Program-made: the position numbers and the translations under genes
NCBI RefSeq assembly: GCF_004402705.1
Contig: NZ_SOFM01000050.1
Location: 49,568-113,567, forward strand
Length of the DNA: 64,000 nucleotides
DNA from: Cryobacterium mannosilyticum
GTDB taxonomy: Bacteria > Actinomycetota > Actinomycetes > Actinomycetales > Microbacteriaceae
Reading direction: 5' to 3'
Part shown: positions 1 to 8,691 of the stretch, one piece after another
Numbering within the stretch: the stretch's first letter is position 1
Layout: every line of letters begins with the position of its first letter
Notes under the pieces: generated by a model
Databases searched by the model: none
What the model was told of the DNA's origin: nothing
What the model saw: the letters and a program-made list of their open reading frames with translations, nothing else

Positions 1-2
1 AG

Positions 3-2114
3 GCGCGCTCCGAGCGCGACACCTTCGCGCGCCTCTACGAGGACCGCATCGTGCAGCTTCGGGAGGTCGACGACCGGCTGGCGTTCGGCCGGCTGGAGAC
101 GGCCCCGAGCACAGACGACGATGACGACGACAGCTCGATCTACCGTTACATCGGCCGGGTCGGGCTGCGCGACGAAGACCTGCAGCCGATCCTGCTCGAC
201 TGGCGCGTGCCGCAGGCCAGCGCCTTCTACCAGGCCACGGCCGCGACACCGCTCGGCGCCCGCGCCCGCCGCCACCTGCTCTCCAAGGGGCGCAGCATCA
301 TCCGGATCGAGGACGAGATCCTCGACGCCGAGCTGCTCGAGGGGGAGGCGGCCACCCACCACCAGGGCGAGGGCGCCCTGCTCGCCGCGCTCACCGCGCA
401 GCGCACCGGGCACATGTCCGACATCGTGGCGACCATCCAGGCCGAGCAGGACCGCATCATCCGCTCCGACCTCAAGGGGGTGCTCGTGGTGCAGGGCGGC
501 CCCGGCACCGGCAAGACCGCCGTGGCGCTGCACCGCGCCGCCTACCTGCTCTACACGCACCGCGACCGGCTCAAGCACTCCGGCGTGCTCATCGTGGGCC
601 CGTCGCCGTCGTTCCTGCAGTACATCGAGGCCGTGCTGCCCTCGCTCGGCGAGACCGGGGTGGTGCTCGCCAGCGTCGGCCAGCTGTTCCCGGGCGTCGA
701 CGCGACCCACGAGGGTGCCCCGGCCGTCGCCGCGCTCAAGGGCCAGACCGCGATGGCCGGCGTGATCGAGCGCGCCGTGCGCTCCCGGCAGCGCATCCCC
801 GAGCGGGACCAGTTGCTCGAGGTGAACGGTGACCGGGTCACCCTCACCTCCGAGCTGATGGCGAAGGCCATTCACCGCGCCCAGACCAGCGGCAAGCCGC
901 ACAACGAGGCCAGGGCCACCTTCGTGAAGAACGCGCTCAACGCGCTGTCGCGGGAGTGGCTGGCCACGCTCAAGGCCGGCGGCGCCTCGATGGACGAGAG
1001 CGACCTGCCCATGCTGCGGGAAGACCTGCGCTCGGCGGAGGCCGTGCGGGTCGCCCTGAACACGGCCTGGCTGCCGCTCACGCCCCAGAAGCTGCTGCAG
1101 GACCTCTACGCGCGCCCGGAGTGGTTGGCATCCCTCACCCCCAGGTTTTCGCCCGAGCAGCGCGCCCTGCTGCACCGCCCGCGGAACGCCCCGTTCACCA
1201 TCGCCGACGTGCCGCTGCTCGACGAGGCGGCCATGCACCTCGGCGAGTACAACGTGGTCGACGCGGCGCAGAAGCGCGAGCAGAAGGAGCAGCGCAAGCG
1301 CGACATCGAGAACGCCGAGGCCGCCATCGCCAACATGGCCGTCAAAGGCCTCGTGAACGCCAAATCGCTCGCCGACAACTTCGCCGAGCTGGGCGACCGC
1401 GCCACCACCGCCGAGCGCGCGGCCGTCGACCGCACCTGGACCTACGGGCACGTCGTCGTCGACGAAGCGCAGGAACTCTCGCCGATGCAGTGGCGCCTGC
1501 TGCTGCGCCGCGGCCCGCAGCGCTCGTTCACCATCGTGGGCGACATCGCCCAGGCGGCGTCGGCGGCGGCGGCCACGAGCTGGAAGGACGCACTCCGGCC
1601 CGTGCTCGGCTCCTCCCTCGAGGCCGACCGCTGGCGGCTCGAAGAGCTCACCGTGAACTACCGCACGCCCAGCCAGATCGCGGAGGCGGCCGAGGCGATG
1701 GCGCTGGCGTACAACCTGCCGATCACCCCGGCCCGGTCGGTGCGGGCCAGCGACTGGCCGATCGAAACGGTGACGGATGCGGCCACCGCCGTGCGCCGCG
1801 ACCTCGCCCTGGATGCCGGCGGCACCCTCGCGGTGATCGTGGTCGAGGCATCCCTCGCCGCCGTCAACGCGGCCCTCACCGCGGAGTTCGGCGACGCCGT
1901 CGGCCTCGGCGCGCTCGGCCTCACCCGGCAGGTCGCGCTGCTCACACCGCAGGACGCGAAGGGGCTCGAGTTCGATGCGGTGGTCGTGGTCGATCCGAAC
2001 GCGATCGTGGCATCCTCTTCTCGCGGTGTAGGCGCCCTCTACGTGGCGCTCACCCGCGCCACCCAGCGCCTCTACCTCGTGACCGACGGCCCTCTGCCGG
2101 CGGGACTCGCGTAG
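3..2114 (+). CDS. HelD/HelR-like RNA polymerase-recycling UvrD-type ATPase (5' partial)
   Basis: The reading frame is open from the first bases of the window, so the true start lies upstream. The product is a superfamily 1 ATPase of the HelD/HelR type, which displaces stalled or rifampicin-bound RNA polymerase. Visible motifs are Walker A GGPGTGKTA, Walker B VVVDEAQELSPMQW, a GDIAQAAS motif III, and the C-terminal pair AKGLEFDAVVVVDP and ALYVALTRATQRLYL of UvrD helicases. A long insertion sits between the Walker motifs, as in HelD and unlike Rep or UvrD. It lacks nothing obvious at its C-terminus. The choice of HelD over another UvrD-like helicase is by overall architecture. Confidence 0.85.
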   Translation, partial: ARSERDTFARLYEDRIVQLREVDDRLAFGRLETAPSTDDDDDDSSIYRYIGRVGLRDEDLQPILLDWRVPQASAFYQATAATPLGARARRHLLSKGRSIIRIEDEILDAELLEGEAATHHQGEGALLAALTAQRTGHMSDIVATIQAEQDRIIRSDLKGVLVVQGGPGTGKTAVALHRAAYLLYTHRDRLKHSGVLIVGPSPSFLQYIEAVLPSLGETGVVLASVGQLFPGVDATHEGAPAVAALKGQTAMAGVIERAVRSRQRIPERDQLLEVNGDRVTLTSELMAKAIHRAQTSGKPHNEARATFVKNALNALSREWLATLKAGGASMDESDLPMLREDLRSAEAVRVALNTAWLPLTPQKLLQDLYARPEWLASLTPRFSPEQRALLHRPRNAPFTIADVPLLDEAAMHLGEYNVVDAAQKREQKEQRKRDIENAEAAIANMAVKGLVNAKSLADNFAELGDRATTAERAAVDRTWTYGHVVVDEAQELSPMQWRLLLRRGPQRSFTIVGDIAQAASAAAATSWKDALRPVLGSSLEADRWRLEELTVNYRTPSQIAEAAEAMALAYNLPITPARSVRASDWPIETVTDAATAVRRDLALDAGGTLAVIVVEASLAAVNAALTAEFGDAVGLGALGLTRQVALLTPQDAKGLEFDAVVVVDPNAIVASSSRGVGALYVALTRATQRLYLVTDGPLPAGLA

Positions 2115-2140
2115 CCGGCGTAGCTCGTCTCGCGCGCCTG

Positions 2141-2180
2141 GCTCGCTTCGCTCGCGCGTAGCTCGCTTCGCTCGCGCGTG
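2141..2180. repeat. 20-bp tandem duplication
   Basis: Two head-to-tail copies of a 20-bp GCTCGCTTCGCTCGCGCGTA-like unit with a single difference at the last base. Each unit contains the near palindrome GCTCGCTTCGCTCGC. Confidence 0.85.
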
Positions 2181-2297
2181 TTCGCCTGCGCGCCAGACTC
2201 GCCTCGCGCGCGTTCGCTCGCGCGTCAGGATGGAGGAACTCGCGACACGCCGCTTCTCGTGCCGGGGAACACGGTGTGTCCCGAAAAACTCCATCCC

Positions 2298-2330
2298 GGC
2301 GTGCGGCGTGCGGCGTGCGGCGTGCGGCGT
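2298..2330. repeat. GGCGTGC heptamer tandem repeat
   Basis: Four complete and one partial perfect copies of the 7-bp unit GGCGTGC, in an untranslated region between the helicase and the HAD phosphatase. Confidence 0.9.
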
Positions 2331-2493
2331 CAGCGGCTCAACCGCCGCGAGTGGCCGACGGATGCGTGCTCCCGGTCTCGATGAGAAAGCTTCCAGCGGT
2401 CGCCTGTAGAGTTTTTTGTGACGTTGCGAATGGGTGACGCTCCGCGCCGGCCTGATTCCCGGCGCACTGATCCTGATAAAGGAACCACCAGAC

Positions 2494-3267
2494 ATGACTT
2501 CCCTTCCCCGGCTCGTGGCCTTCGACCTCGACGACACCCTCGCCGCCTCCAAGTCTCCGCTCGACCCCCGGATGGCGGCGTTGATGGTGCGCCTGCTCGG
2601 CGCAGTCGAAGTGTGCGTGATCTCCGGCGGCCAGATCGCCCAGTTCCACATGCAGCTGATCGACAACCTCGACAACGTCAGCGACGAGGCCCTCGCCGGG
2701 CTGCATCTGATGCCCACCTGCGGCACCCAGTACTACCGCCACATCGAGGGTTCATGGACCCAGATCTACGCCGAGCTCCTCACCGACCCGGAGAAGGCCA
2801 GCGCGCTGATCGCGGTCGAAGCCACCGCCCGCGAGCTCGGCTACTGGGAGAGCGACACCTGGGGCCCGATCCTCGAGGACCGCGGCTCGCAGATCACCTT
2901 CTCCGCGCTCGGCCAGGCTGCCCCGGTCGCCGCGAAGACCGCCTGGGACCCGAGCGGGGAGAAGAAGAACACCCTTCGCGAAGCGGTGCAGGCGCTGCTG
3001 CCCGACCTCGAGGTGCGCTCCGGCGGCTCCACCTCGGTGGACATCACCCGGCGCGGCATCGACAAGGCCTACGGCATGAACAAGCTCGCCGCGCTCACCG
3101 GAGTCTCCCTCGACGAGATGCTCTTCGTCGGCGACCGCCTCGACGAGAACGGCAACGACTACCCGGTGAAGGTGCTCGGGGTTGAATGCGTCGCCGTGGG
3201 CGGTTGGGAAGACACCGCAGCGTTCCTGGAGACCCTGATCCCGAGGCTCGAGGCCGGCGCGGTCTGA
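2494..3267 (+). CDS. HAD-IIB family phosphatase (phosphomannomutase-like)
   Basis: A 257-residue HAD-superfamily hydrolase. Motif I is FDLDDTLAASK at residues about 9-19, with the nucleophile and acid aspartates. Motif II serine is in VISGGQIAQF. Motif IV is GDRLDENGNDYPV near residue 211. The cap arrangement and length match the HAD-IIB/eukaryotic-type phosphomannomutase-like group, whose members dephosphorylate sugar phosphates; the substrate here is unknown. The ATG at 2494 is chosen because AAAGGA lies 10 nt upstream and the FDLDDT motif then begins at the usual position; an in-frame upstream extension to 2434 has no ribosome binding site. Confidence 0.8.
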   Translation: MTSLPRLVAFDLDDTLAASKSPLDPRMAALMVRLLGAVEVCVISGGQIAQFHMQLIDNLDNVSDEALAGLHLMPTCGTQYYRHIEGSWTQIYAELLTDPEKASALIAVEATARELGYWESDTWGPILEDRGSQITFSALGQAAPVAAKTAWDPSGEKKNTLREAVQALLPDLEVRSGGSTSVDITRRGIDKAYGMNKLAALTGVSLDEMLFVGDRLDENGNDYPVKVLGVECVAVGGWEDTAAFLETLIPRLEAGAV

Positions 3268-3475
3268 TCCGCGCCGTAGGGCTTGCGCGAGATCCTGTTC
3301 GCCCGATAACGGTGCCTGCGGTCCGATAGCCCATTCCCATTCAGGGGGTACGGCGCTACGATCGCTTAACCGTTTACCCGAGCGGTAGCTGGAGGCAACC
3401 CGAATGCCGAACGTGCCCTGCATATTGTCGCGCCGGAAAACACCCATTTTGTGGGGCGACGAACCATCCTCACCA

Positions 3476-3508
3476 GCCGACCGGCGCGCCTGCGCTCCGC
3501 CGGCCGGC
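3476..3508 (+). other. hairpin in the leader of the LCP gene
   Basis: The arms GCCGACCGGCGCG and CGCCGGCCGGC pair across a short loop, 46 nt before the LCP start. A second weaker stem (GTCGCGCC with GGGGCGAC) lies just upstream at about 3427-3460. Together they suggest a structured leader; I recognise no known riboswitch class. Confidence 0.4.
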
Positions 3509-3554
3509 TCCTGGCCTGCTGCCCACTGCGCTGCCCGGCGCACCGAGGTGGCTC

Positions 3555-4640
3555 ATGACTGAGACCGCCGCGGTTGCCCGCAAACGCCATCCCTGGCGAA
3601 TCGCCTGGGGTGTCTTCGGGGCGGTCGTGCTGCTGCTCGTGTCGATCGGCGGCGTCTACGCGTTCACGTTGATTCGCACCTTCGACACCCAGACCGAGAA
3701 GATCTCGAACGCCTTCCCGGCGGATTCCGTGCGCCCACCGGCGGCGCCCGCCGCCGGCTCCACGGCCGTGCAACCGACCCCTGAACCCGGTGCGGCGACC
3801 CCGGCGCCGGTCGCCGCGCCGACGACACCGGCCCAGAACATCCTGTTGCTCGGCTCGGACACCCGTGGCGCCACCGATCGCGACCTGGCGGGCATCCGTG
3901 GCGAACGCTCCGACACCATCATGGTCGTGCACGTTCCGGCCGACCGAAAGAACCTGTACGTCATGTCGATCCTGCGGGACAGCTGGTTGGAGATTCCCGG
4001 GCACGGCACGGCGAAGATCAACGCCGCGCTGTCCTGGGGCGGAGTGCCCCTGGCCGTGCAGACGGTTGAGACGCTGCTCGGCGTGCGCATCGACCATGTC
4101 GCGGTGGTCGACTTCGCCGGTTTCAAGGGAGTGACCGACCTGCTCGGCGGCGTCGACATCAGCAACCCGATTGGATTCGAGTCCTACCACCTGAAGGGGC
4201 ACTACTTCCAGGAGGGCGCGCTGCACCTGAACGGCACGGAAGCCATGGCGTTCGCCCGGGAGCGGTACGCCTTCGCCGACGGCGACTTCCAGCGGGTGCG
4301 CAACCAGCAGCTCATCATCCAGGCGGTGCTGGTGGCGATCATGCACAAGTCGGTGCTGGCCGACGTCGGGAAGACGACCAGCCTGGTCAGCTCCGTGACG
4401 CCCTACCTCGCGGTGGACGAAGGCCTCACCTCCGCCTATCTGACCGGGCTGGCGTGGGAGTTGCGCGCGGTACGCGAGCCGGAGGTCGAGTTCTTCACCA
4501 TGCCGACCAACGGAACCGGCACCTCGAGCGACGGGCAGTCGATCGTGAACATCGACTGGTCGGCACTCGCGGCCGTGCAGAACGGGTTCAAGACCGACAC
4601 CCTGGGCGCCTACCAGCCGGAGGTGCAGACGATGGGTTGA
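3555..4640 (+). CDS. LytR-CpsA-Psr (LCP) family cell-wall ligase
   Basis: A 361-residue type II membrane protein. A short basic N-terminus is followed by one membrane helix (about residues 14-38, WGVFGAVVLLLVSIGGVYAF) and a Pro/Ala-rich linker. The LCP domain then starts at NILLLGSDTRGATDRD and includes GERSDTIMVVHVPADRK, SILRDSWLEIPGHG, KINAALSWGG and the Arg-rich FARERYAF. LCP enzymes transfer undecaprenyl-linked polymers (arabinogalactan-like glycans, teichoic acids) to peptidoglycan outside the membrane. The ATG at 3555 has GAGGTGG seven nt upstream. It converges with the VanZ-like gene, with 31 nt between the stops. Confidence 0.88.
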   Translation: MTETAAVARKRHPWRIAWGVFGAVVLLLVSIGGVYAFTLIRTFDTQTEKISNAFPADSVRPPAAPAAGSTAVQPTPEPGAATPAPVAAPTTPAQNILLLGSDTRGATDRDLAGIRGERSDTIMVVHVPADRKNLYVMSILRDSWLEIPGHGTAKINAALSWGGVPLAVQTVETLLGVRIDHVAVVDFAGFKGVTDLLGGVDISNPIGFESYHLKGHYFQEGALHLNGTEAMAFARERYAFADGDFQRVRNQQLIIQAVLVAIMHKSVLADVGKTTSLVSSVTPYLAVDEGLTSAYLTGLAWELRAVREPEVEFFTMPTNGTGTSSDGQSIVNIDWSALAAVQNGFKTDTLGAYQPEVQTMG

Positions 4641-4671
4641 CCGTGCGCGGCGACCAACGGGCCGCTGCGCC

Positions 4672-5301
4672 CTAGTGTTCCCGGGGCGCCTGGCGCCTGC
4701 GGGACAGCCGGGAGGCGCTCATCGGGTTGGGTGCCTCCCGGTCAAAATCCTCCTCGGGATACGGAGGGGTGCTCGGTCCCTGCTGCACAGTGGCGGGGCG
4801 GGGCGACGGAGTCCGGCCGGTGCGACCGGACAGCGACGGCGCCAGCGCAAGCAGCAGCGGCCCGAGAGACGTTCCCACCGCCGCGCCCGCGGTGTTCGCA
4901 ACGACATCCGCCACGGTCGCGAAACGGTCGGGCAGGAACAGGAGCTGGCCGAGTTCGATGGCGCAGCTCGCGGCCAAGCCGGTCAGGAGGGCCAGCCACC
5001 AGCGCCGGGCGCCGGCCAGGATCACCACGAAGACGCCGACGGGGGCGAACAAGGCGATATTGGCGGAGAACTCGACGACGTCGTAGCGCAGCCAGGGCGG
5101 GGCCCCGTGCAGTTGCAGCCAGCGGAGAACGCCGAGGATGTCGTGGTGTGCGCTCCGGTCGACGGGCGTCGGCCAGAACGCGATCAGGATGAGAGCGACG
5201 AGATACGCGGCGGTGAGCCAGAACGTCCACCGGTGCAGCGTTCCGTGCCTCCGTGCTGCGGTGGCCAGCGAGCCGTTGGCGGGGGAGTGTCGTGTTCCGA
5301 T
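4672..5301 (-). CDS. VanZ-like membrane protein with no canonical start codon
   Basis: The minus-strand frame encodes about 209 residues with VanZ-family features: a first helix in WTFWLTAAYLVALILIAFWP, then VEFSANIALFAPVGVFVVIL, then GLAASCAIELGQLLFLPDRFATVADVVANTAGAAVG split over the last helices, and a polar tail. VanZ-like proteins are small membrane proteins linked to glycopeptide tolerance, function unclear. No ATG, GTG or TTG occurs in this frame between the upstream in-frame stop (about 5331) and a TTG at 5052 that would delete the first helix. A strong GAGGAGGA (5316-5309) sits 7 nt before an in-frame ATC at 5301, so an ATC start is proposed. A small indel near the start is the alternative. 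Confidence 0.65.
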   Translation of the reverse strand: MGTRHSPANGSLATAARRHGTLHRWTFWLTAAYLVALILIAFWPTPVDRSAHHDILGVLRWLQLHGAPPWLRYDVVEFSANIALFAPVGVFVVILAGARRWWLALLTGLAASCAIELGQLLFLPDRFATVADVVANTAGAAVGTSLGPLLLALAPSLSGRTGRTPSPRPATVQQGPSTPPYPEEDFDREAPNPMSASRLSRRRQAPREH

Positions 5302-5338
5302 CGCGCAGTCCTCCTCGTTCGGGCGGCCGGATCAGTCC

Positions 5339-5418
5339 GGTGCTGCCGGCAAGCGGTGCAGCCGGCAAGCGGTGCTGCCGGAAAGCAGTGTTGCCGGAAA
5401 GAGGTGCTGCCGGAAAGC
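5339..5418. repeat. five 16-bp tandem repeats (GGTGCTGCCGGMAAGC)
   Basis: Five head-to-tail units start at 5339, 5355, 5371, 5387 and 5403 with exact 16-bp spacing. Units differ by one to four substitutions and show no indels. The array lies just upstream of the VanZ-like gene, whose transcript would begin in or near it. Confidence 0.92.
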
Positions 5419-5522
5419 AGATCGGGACACCGTAGGTCTTGACAGCTTAGGCGGGTCGGGCGCGAAGCGCCCGATTCCCTCCCCGGGGAATCCAACGGCC
5501 CGGTCTGCGGTTGAATCGGGAG

Positions 5523-6557
5523 ATGCAAACGCTACCGATCAACGTGCTCGACCTGGCCAGCCGCCCCGCGGGCGGCACCAACGCGGATGCGGTGGCCGGC
5601 AGCATCCGTCTGGCGCAGGTCGCCGAGAACCTCGGCTACGACCGCTTCTGGGTGGCCGAGCACCACAACATGCCGGCGATCGCCTCGAGCGCTCCGCCCG
5701 TGCTGATCGCGGGAATCGCGGCCCGCACCGAGCGCATCCGGGTGGGATCGGGCGGGGTCATGCTGCCCAACCACGCCCCGCTCGTCGTGGCCGAGCAGTT
5801 CGGCACCCTGCGTGCCCTCTACGGCGACCGGATCGACCTCGGCGTCGGGAGCGCGCCGGGAACGGATGGCGCCACCGCCCTGGCCCTGCGCCGCAGCGTC
5901 GAGGGCCTCGGCGTCGACGACTTCCCGCAGCAGCTCGTGGACCTGATCGGTTTCTTCCACGGCGGGCTGGCCGAGGACAACCCGCTTCGCGGGATCACCG
6001 CCTACCCCGGCCTCGGCGACGCCCCCGAGCTGTGGCTGCTCGGCTCGAGCGGCTTCAGCGCCCAGCTCGCCGGCGTGCTCGGCCTGCCGTTCACCTTCGC
6101 TCACCACTTCGTCGGCGACGGCACCGAGGCTGCGCTCGCGCTCTACCGTGACCGGTTCGAGCCGAGCAGTTTTCTCGCCGAGCCGCACGCCATGATCGCG
6201 GTCGGGGTGATCAGCGACGACGACGCCGAGGTCGTGCGCCGCGAATCGCTGCCGGGCCTGATCACCTTCATCCGGATGCGCCAGGGCAAGAAGCCCGCGC
6301 CCGTCTCGATGGAGGAGGCGCTCGCCTACCGGTTCTCGCCCTACGAGCAGGACCTCGCGGCGGCCCGCAACCGGCGCCAGGCGGTCGGCACCCCCGATCA
6401 GGTCGATGCCGCGCTGACCCGCCTGTTGGGGTCGACCGGTGCGGACGAGCTGATGGTGAGCGCGCAGTCGTCCAGCCTGGCCGGCCGCATCCGCTCGCTG
6501 GAGATCGTGGCCGGCCTGCGTGCGTCGAGCCCGGCCGCGGCCGTCCCCACCGCCTGA
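5523..6557 (+). CDS. LLM-class flavin-dependent oxidoreductase (MsnO8-like)
   Basis: A 344-residue luciferase-like monooxygenase with the TIM-barrel signature LPINVLDLASRP at the N-terminus, LGYDRFWVAEHHNMPAIASSAP, RIRVGSGGVMLPNHAPLVVAEQF and DRIDLGVGSAPGTDG. These are the hallmarks of the MsnO8-like subgroup, which oxidises unknown substrates with reduced flavin supplied by a partner reductase. No reductase lies nearby. The ATG at 5523 is preferred because homologues start just before LPINVLDL; a TTG at 5511 in the same frame is possible. The gene is convergent with the exporter downstream. Confidence 0.85.
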   Translation: MQTLPINVLDLASRPAGGTNADAVAGSIRLAQVAENLGYDRFWVAEHHNMPAIASSAPPVLIAGIAARTERIRVGSGGVMLPNHAPLVVAEQFGTLRALYGDRIDLGVGSAPGTDGATALALRRSVEGLGVDDFPQQLVDLIGFFHGGLAEDNPLRGITAYPGLGDAPELWLLGSSGFSAQLAGVLGLPFTFAHHFVGDGTEAALALYRDRFEPSSFLAEPHAMIAVGVISDDDAEVVRRESLPGLITFIRMRQGKKPAPVSMEEALAYRFSPYEQDLAAARNRRQAVGTPDQVDAALTRLLGSTGADELMVSAQSSSLAGRIRSLEIVAGLRASSPAAAVPTA

Positions 6558-6600
6558 CCGAGCCCGCCGTCGAAGGTGCTTTGTCCGAAACTCAGCCGCG

Positions 6601-8070
6601 TCAGAAGCGGGCGTCGACCCGCTTGGGCAGCACGAAGACGAGCAGGAGCGCGAGCACGCTGAACGCGGCGCTGACGCCCATCGCGGCCGTCGCGCTGGTG
6701 GTGAAGCCCGCGGCGAGGGCCGCCGGTCCTGGGCCGGCGACGACGAGGGTGCCGAAGAACACGCTGCCGATCACGGCGATGCCGATTGCGCTGCCGACTC
6801 GCTGCATCACTCCGACGACGCCGCTCGCCGCACCCGCCTCGGTGCGGTCCACGGTCGCCACGATGAACTGGGCGTTCGGCGCGATGAAGAACCCGCTGCC
6901 GAGGCCGGCGATCGCCAGCGGCGGGAGCAGTTGCCAGTTGGTGATCTCCGGGCCGATCAGGAGCAGAGCGAGCCAGATCCAGACCAGGCCGACGGTGACC
7001 AGGGCCACGCCGATGACGAGCACGGTTCGGCCGAGGCGCTGGGCCAGCCGGTTGCTCTGCGAGGCGCCGATGATCGTGCCGAACGCGAACGGGATCGACA
7101 CCAACCCCGACTCGAGCGCGGTGTGGCCGAGGCCGGCCTGCCAGAGGATGGAAATGGTGAAGAAGATGCTGGTGAACGCCGCGAAGTAGACCAGGGCGAG
7201 CACGATTCCGCCGGAGAACGCCGGATGCCGGAACAACCGCGGCGGGACCAGCGGGCTCTTGCCCCAGCGGGTGAACATGACCTCCCAGACGCCGAAGGCG
7301 ACGACGAGCAGTGCGCCGGCGGCGAGGGTGAGGTAGGTCCAGAGCGGCCAGCCCTGGTCCTGGCCCTCGATCAGCGGCACGAGGAGGGCGACCAGGCCCG
7401 CGGAGATGAGGAGCAGGCCGACCCAGTCGATTCCCGAGCGGGCCTCGTCGGAGGCGCGTTCGGAGCCGGACGGCAGCAGCAGGGCGGCGGCGATCAACGC
7501 CGCGACGCCGATCGGGAGGTTGACCCAGAAGACCAGGCGCCAGCCGTTCTCGTTGCCGAAGGCCTGGATGATCAGCCCGCCGAGGATCGGCCCGAGCGCC
7601 GTGGAGACGCCGATGACGGAGCCCATGATCGCGAAGGCCTTGCCGCGCGCCATCGGCGGGAACAACAGCTGGATCACCGCGGTGACGGCAGGCACGAACA
7701 TGCCGCCGGCGAGACCCTGCACCACCCGGGCGATGATCATCTGGAGGTCGTTCTGGGCCAGGCCGCAGGCCAGGCTGGCCAGGGTGAACAAGGCCAGACC
7801 GGTGAAGAAGACCCACTTGTGCCCGATCCGGTCGCCGAGACGCCCGGACGGGATCAGGGCCAGGCCGAAGGCGAGGGCGTAACCGGAGATGATCCAGGAG
7901 AGCGTCGCCTCGGAGGCGTTCAGGCTCGTGCGGATCGTCGGCAGTGCCACGTTCACGATGGTCGTGTCGAGCAGGGCCATGAACATGCCGGCCAGCAGCA
8001 CGACGAGGGCCTGCCAGGCGTGGCGGGGGATGACCGCCACGGGGCGGCCGGCCTGGGTGGTGTCTGACAT
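6601..8070 (-). CDS. DHA2-type (EmrB/QacA) MFS drug exporter
   Basis: A 489-residue transporter with 14 predicted helices. The first helix carries LLAGMFMALLDTTIVNVALP, the DHA2 family motif D1, and motif A is GRLGDRIGHK. It is expected to expel amphipathic drugs using the proton gradient. The ATG at 8070 follows AAAGGA, and lies two bases after the TGA of the PadR gene, so the two are translationally coupled. An in-frame TTG at 8076 would overlap the PadR stop. Coupling to a PadR regulator suggests ligand-inducible efflux. Confidence 0.88.
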   Translation of the reverse strand: MSDTTQAGRPVAVIPRHAWQALVVLLAGMFMALLDTTIVNVALPTIRTSLNASEATLSWIISGYALAFGLALIPSGRLGDRIGHKWVFFTGLALFTLASLACGLAQNDLQMIIARVVQGLAGGMFVPAVTAVIQLLFPPMARGKAFAIMGSVIGVSTALGPILGGLIIQAFGNENGWRLVFWVNLPIGVAALIAAALLLPSGSERASDEARSGIDWVGLLLISAGLVALLVPLIEGQDQGWPLWTYLTLAAGALLVVAFGVWEVMFTRWGKSPLVPPRLFRHPAFSGGIVLALVYFAAFTSIFFTISILWQAGLGHTALESGLVSIPFAFGTIIGASQSNRLAQRLGRTVLVIGVALVTVGLVWIWLALLLIGPEITNWQLLPPLAIAGLGSGFFIAPNAQFIVATVDRTEAGAASGVVGVMQRVGSAIGIAVIGSVFFGTLVVAGPGPAALAAGFTTSATAAMGVSAAFSVLALLLVFVLPKRVDARF

Positions 8071-8072
8071 GG

Positions 8073-8636
8073 TCAAGGGTCCTTTCGGGCGTGTTCGTCG
8101 GCGATGATGTCGGGCAGCACGGTGACGAGGTGGTCGTGCCAGGCGATCTCGGCACGGATGCGATCGGCCTTGTGGCGCATGACGAAGCGTTCACTGGCCG
8201 TGAGATAGGGGAGTGCCGAGGCCGTGACGGCCTCGGCGTCGGCGAGCATGGCGCGAAGGGAGAGCAGCCGGGCGTCGATCATCCGGGGGAGCTCGTCGAG
8301 GCGATCGGGGTCGAGCCGGGTCATGGCGAGGTCGAACGGATCCGGCTTGATCACGATCGTGCAGAGGCCCTCGAGCCGCAGTGCGGACAGCGCCTGCCGG
8401 CCGGTCGGCGAGACCTCGTAGACCTGGCGCTCCGGGTAGTTGCCCTCCCGCTCGACCCGGACCACGTCGATCAGTCCTTCGGCGGCGAGCCGTTTCATCG
8501 CGCCGTAGACCGAGCCGACGGAGATGTCGGTCCACAGGTGCACGTGTTCCTGCTCGGCGAGGAGCCGCAGCTGGTGGCCGTGCATGGGCCCGCGTTCGGC
8601 AAGGGAGCCGAGAATGAACAGGCGGATTGACGACAT
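8073..8636 (-). CDS. PadR-family transcriptional regulator
   Basis: A 187-residue protein with the PadR winged helix at the N-terminus (SIRLFILGSLAERGPMHGHQ, then SVGSVYGAMKRLAAEGLI and RQVYEVSPTG) and a C-terminal helical dimerisation region, as in PadR subfamily s2 proteins. It probably represses its own operon with the exporter that follows 2 nt downstream. The ATG at 8636 is the only start that begins at the conserved domain; the frame upstream runs into tRNA-Pro. An inverted repeat just upstream of the start may be its operator. Confidence 0.86.
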   Translation of the reverse strand: MSSIRLFILGSLAERGPMHGHQLRLLAEQEHVHLWTDISVGSVYGAMKRLAAEGLIDVVRVEREGNYPERQVYEVSPTGRQALSALRLEGLCTIVIKPDPFDLAMTRLDPDRLDELPRMIDARLLSLRAMLADAEAVTASALPYLTASERFVMRHKADRIRAEIAWHDHLVTVLPDIIADEHARKDP

Positions 8637-8641
8637 CCGCT

Positions 8642-8657
8642 TACTCTCGCATGAGTA
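8642..8657. promoter_or_regulatory. candidate PadR operator TACTC-N6-GAGTA
   Basis: A perfect 5-bp inverted repeat TACTC/GAGTA with a 6-bp spacer lies 5 nt upstream of the PadR start, in the expected promoter or leader of the PadR-exporter operon. Autorepression is common in this family; binding is inferred. Confidence 0.45.
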
Positions 8658-8691
8658 GTCTTGCAAGTCAACCGGATGCGGGGTGATCCGG

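Larger units (their letters stand above)
2115..2493. other. 379-nt intergenic stretch with two tandem repeats
   Basis: No credible gene is seen. The stretch holds a 20-bp unit repeated twice (2141-2180, GCTCGCTTCGCTCGCGCGTA-like) and a 7-bp GGCGTGC unit repeated 4.7 times (2298-2330). A weak hairpin GGGGAACAC/GTGTCCC lies near 2264-2282. The ribosome binding site of the next gene (AAAGGA, 2478-2483) closes the region. Confidence 0.7.

Noticed and set aside
3380..3554. ydaO-type (c-di-AMP) or GEMM (c-di-GMP) riboswitch before the LCP gene
   Set aside because: I compared the conserved cores from memory and found no convincing match beyond short GC-rich words.
5052..5052. TTG at 5052 as the start of the VanZ-like protein
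   Set aside because: It would remove the first membrane helix and the VEFSANIAL motif, has no ribosome binding site, and leaves 250 nt of clearly coding-type frame untranslated.
5339..5418. CRISPR array
   Set aside because: The 16-bp units are contiguous with no spacers, and there are no cas genes in the window. The same holds for the other tandem arrays.
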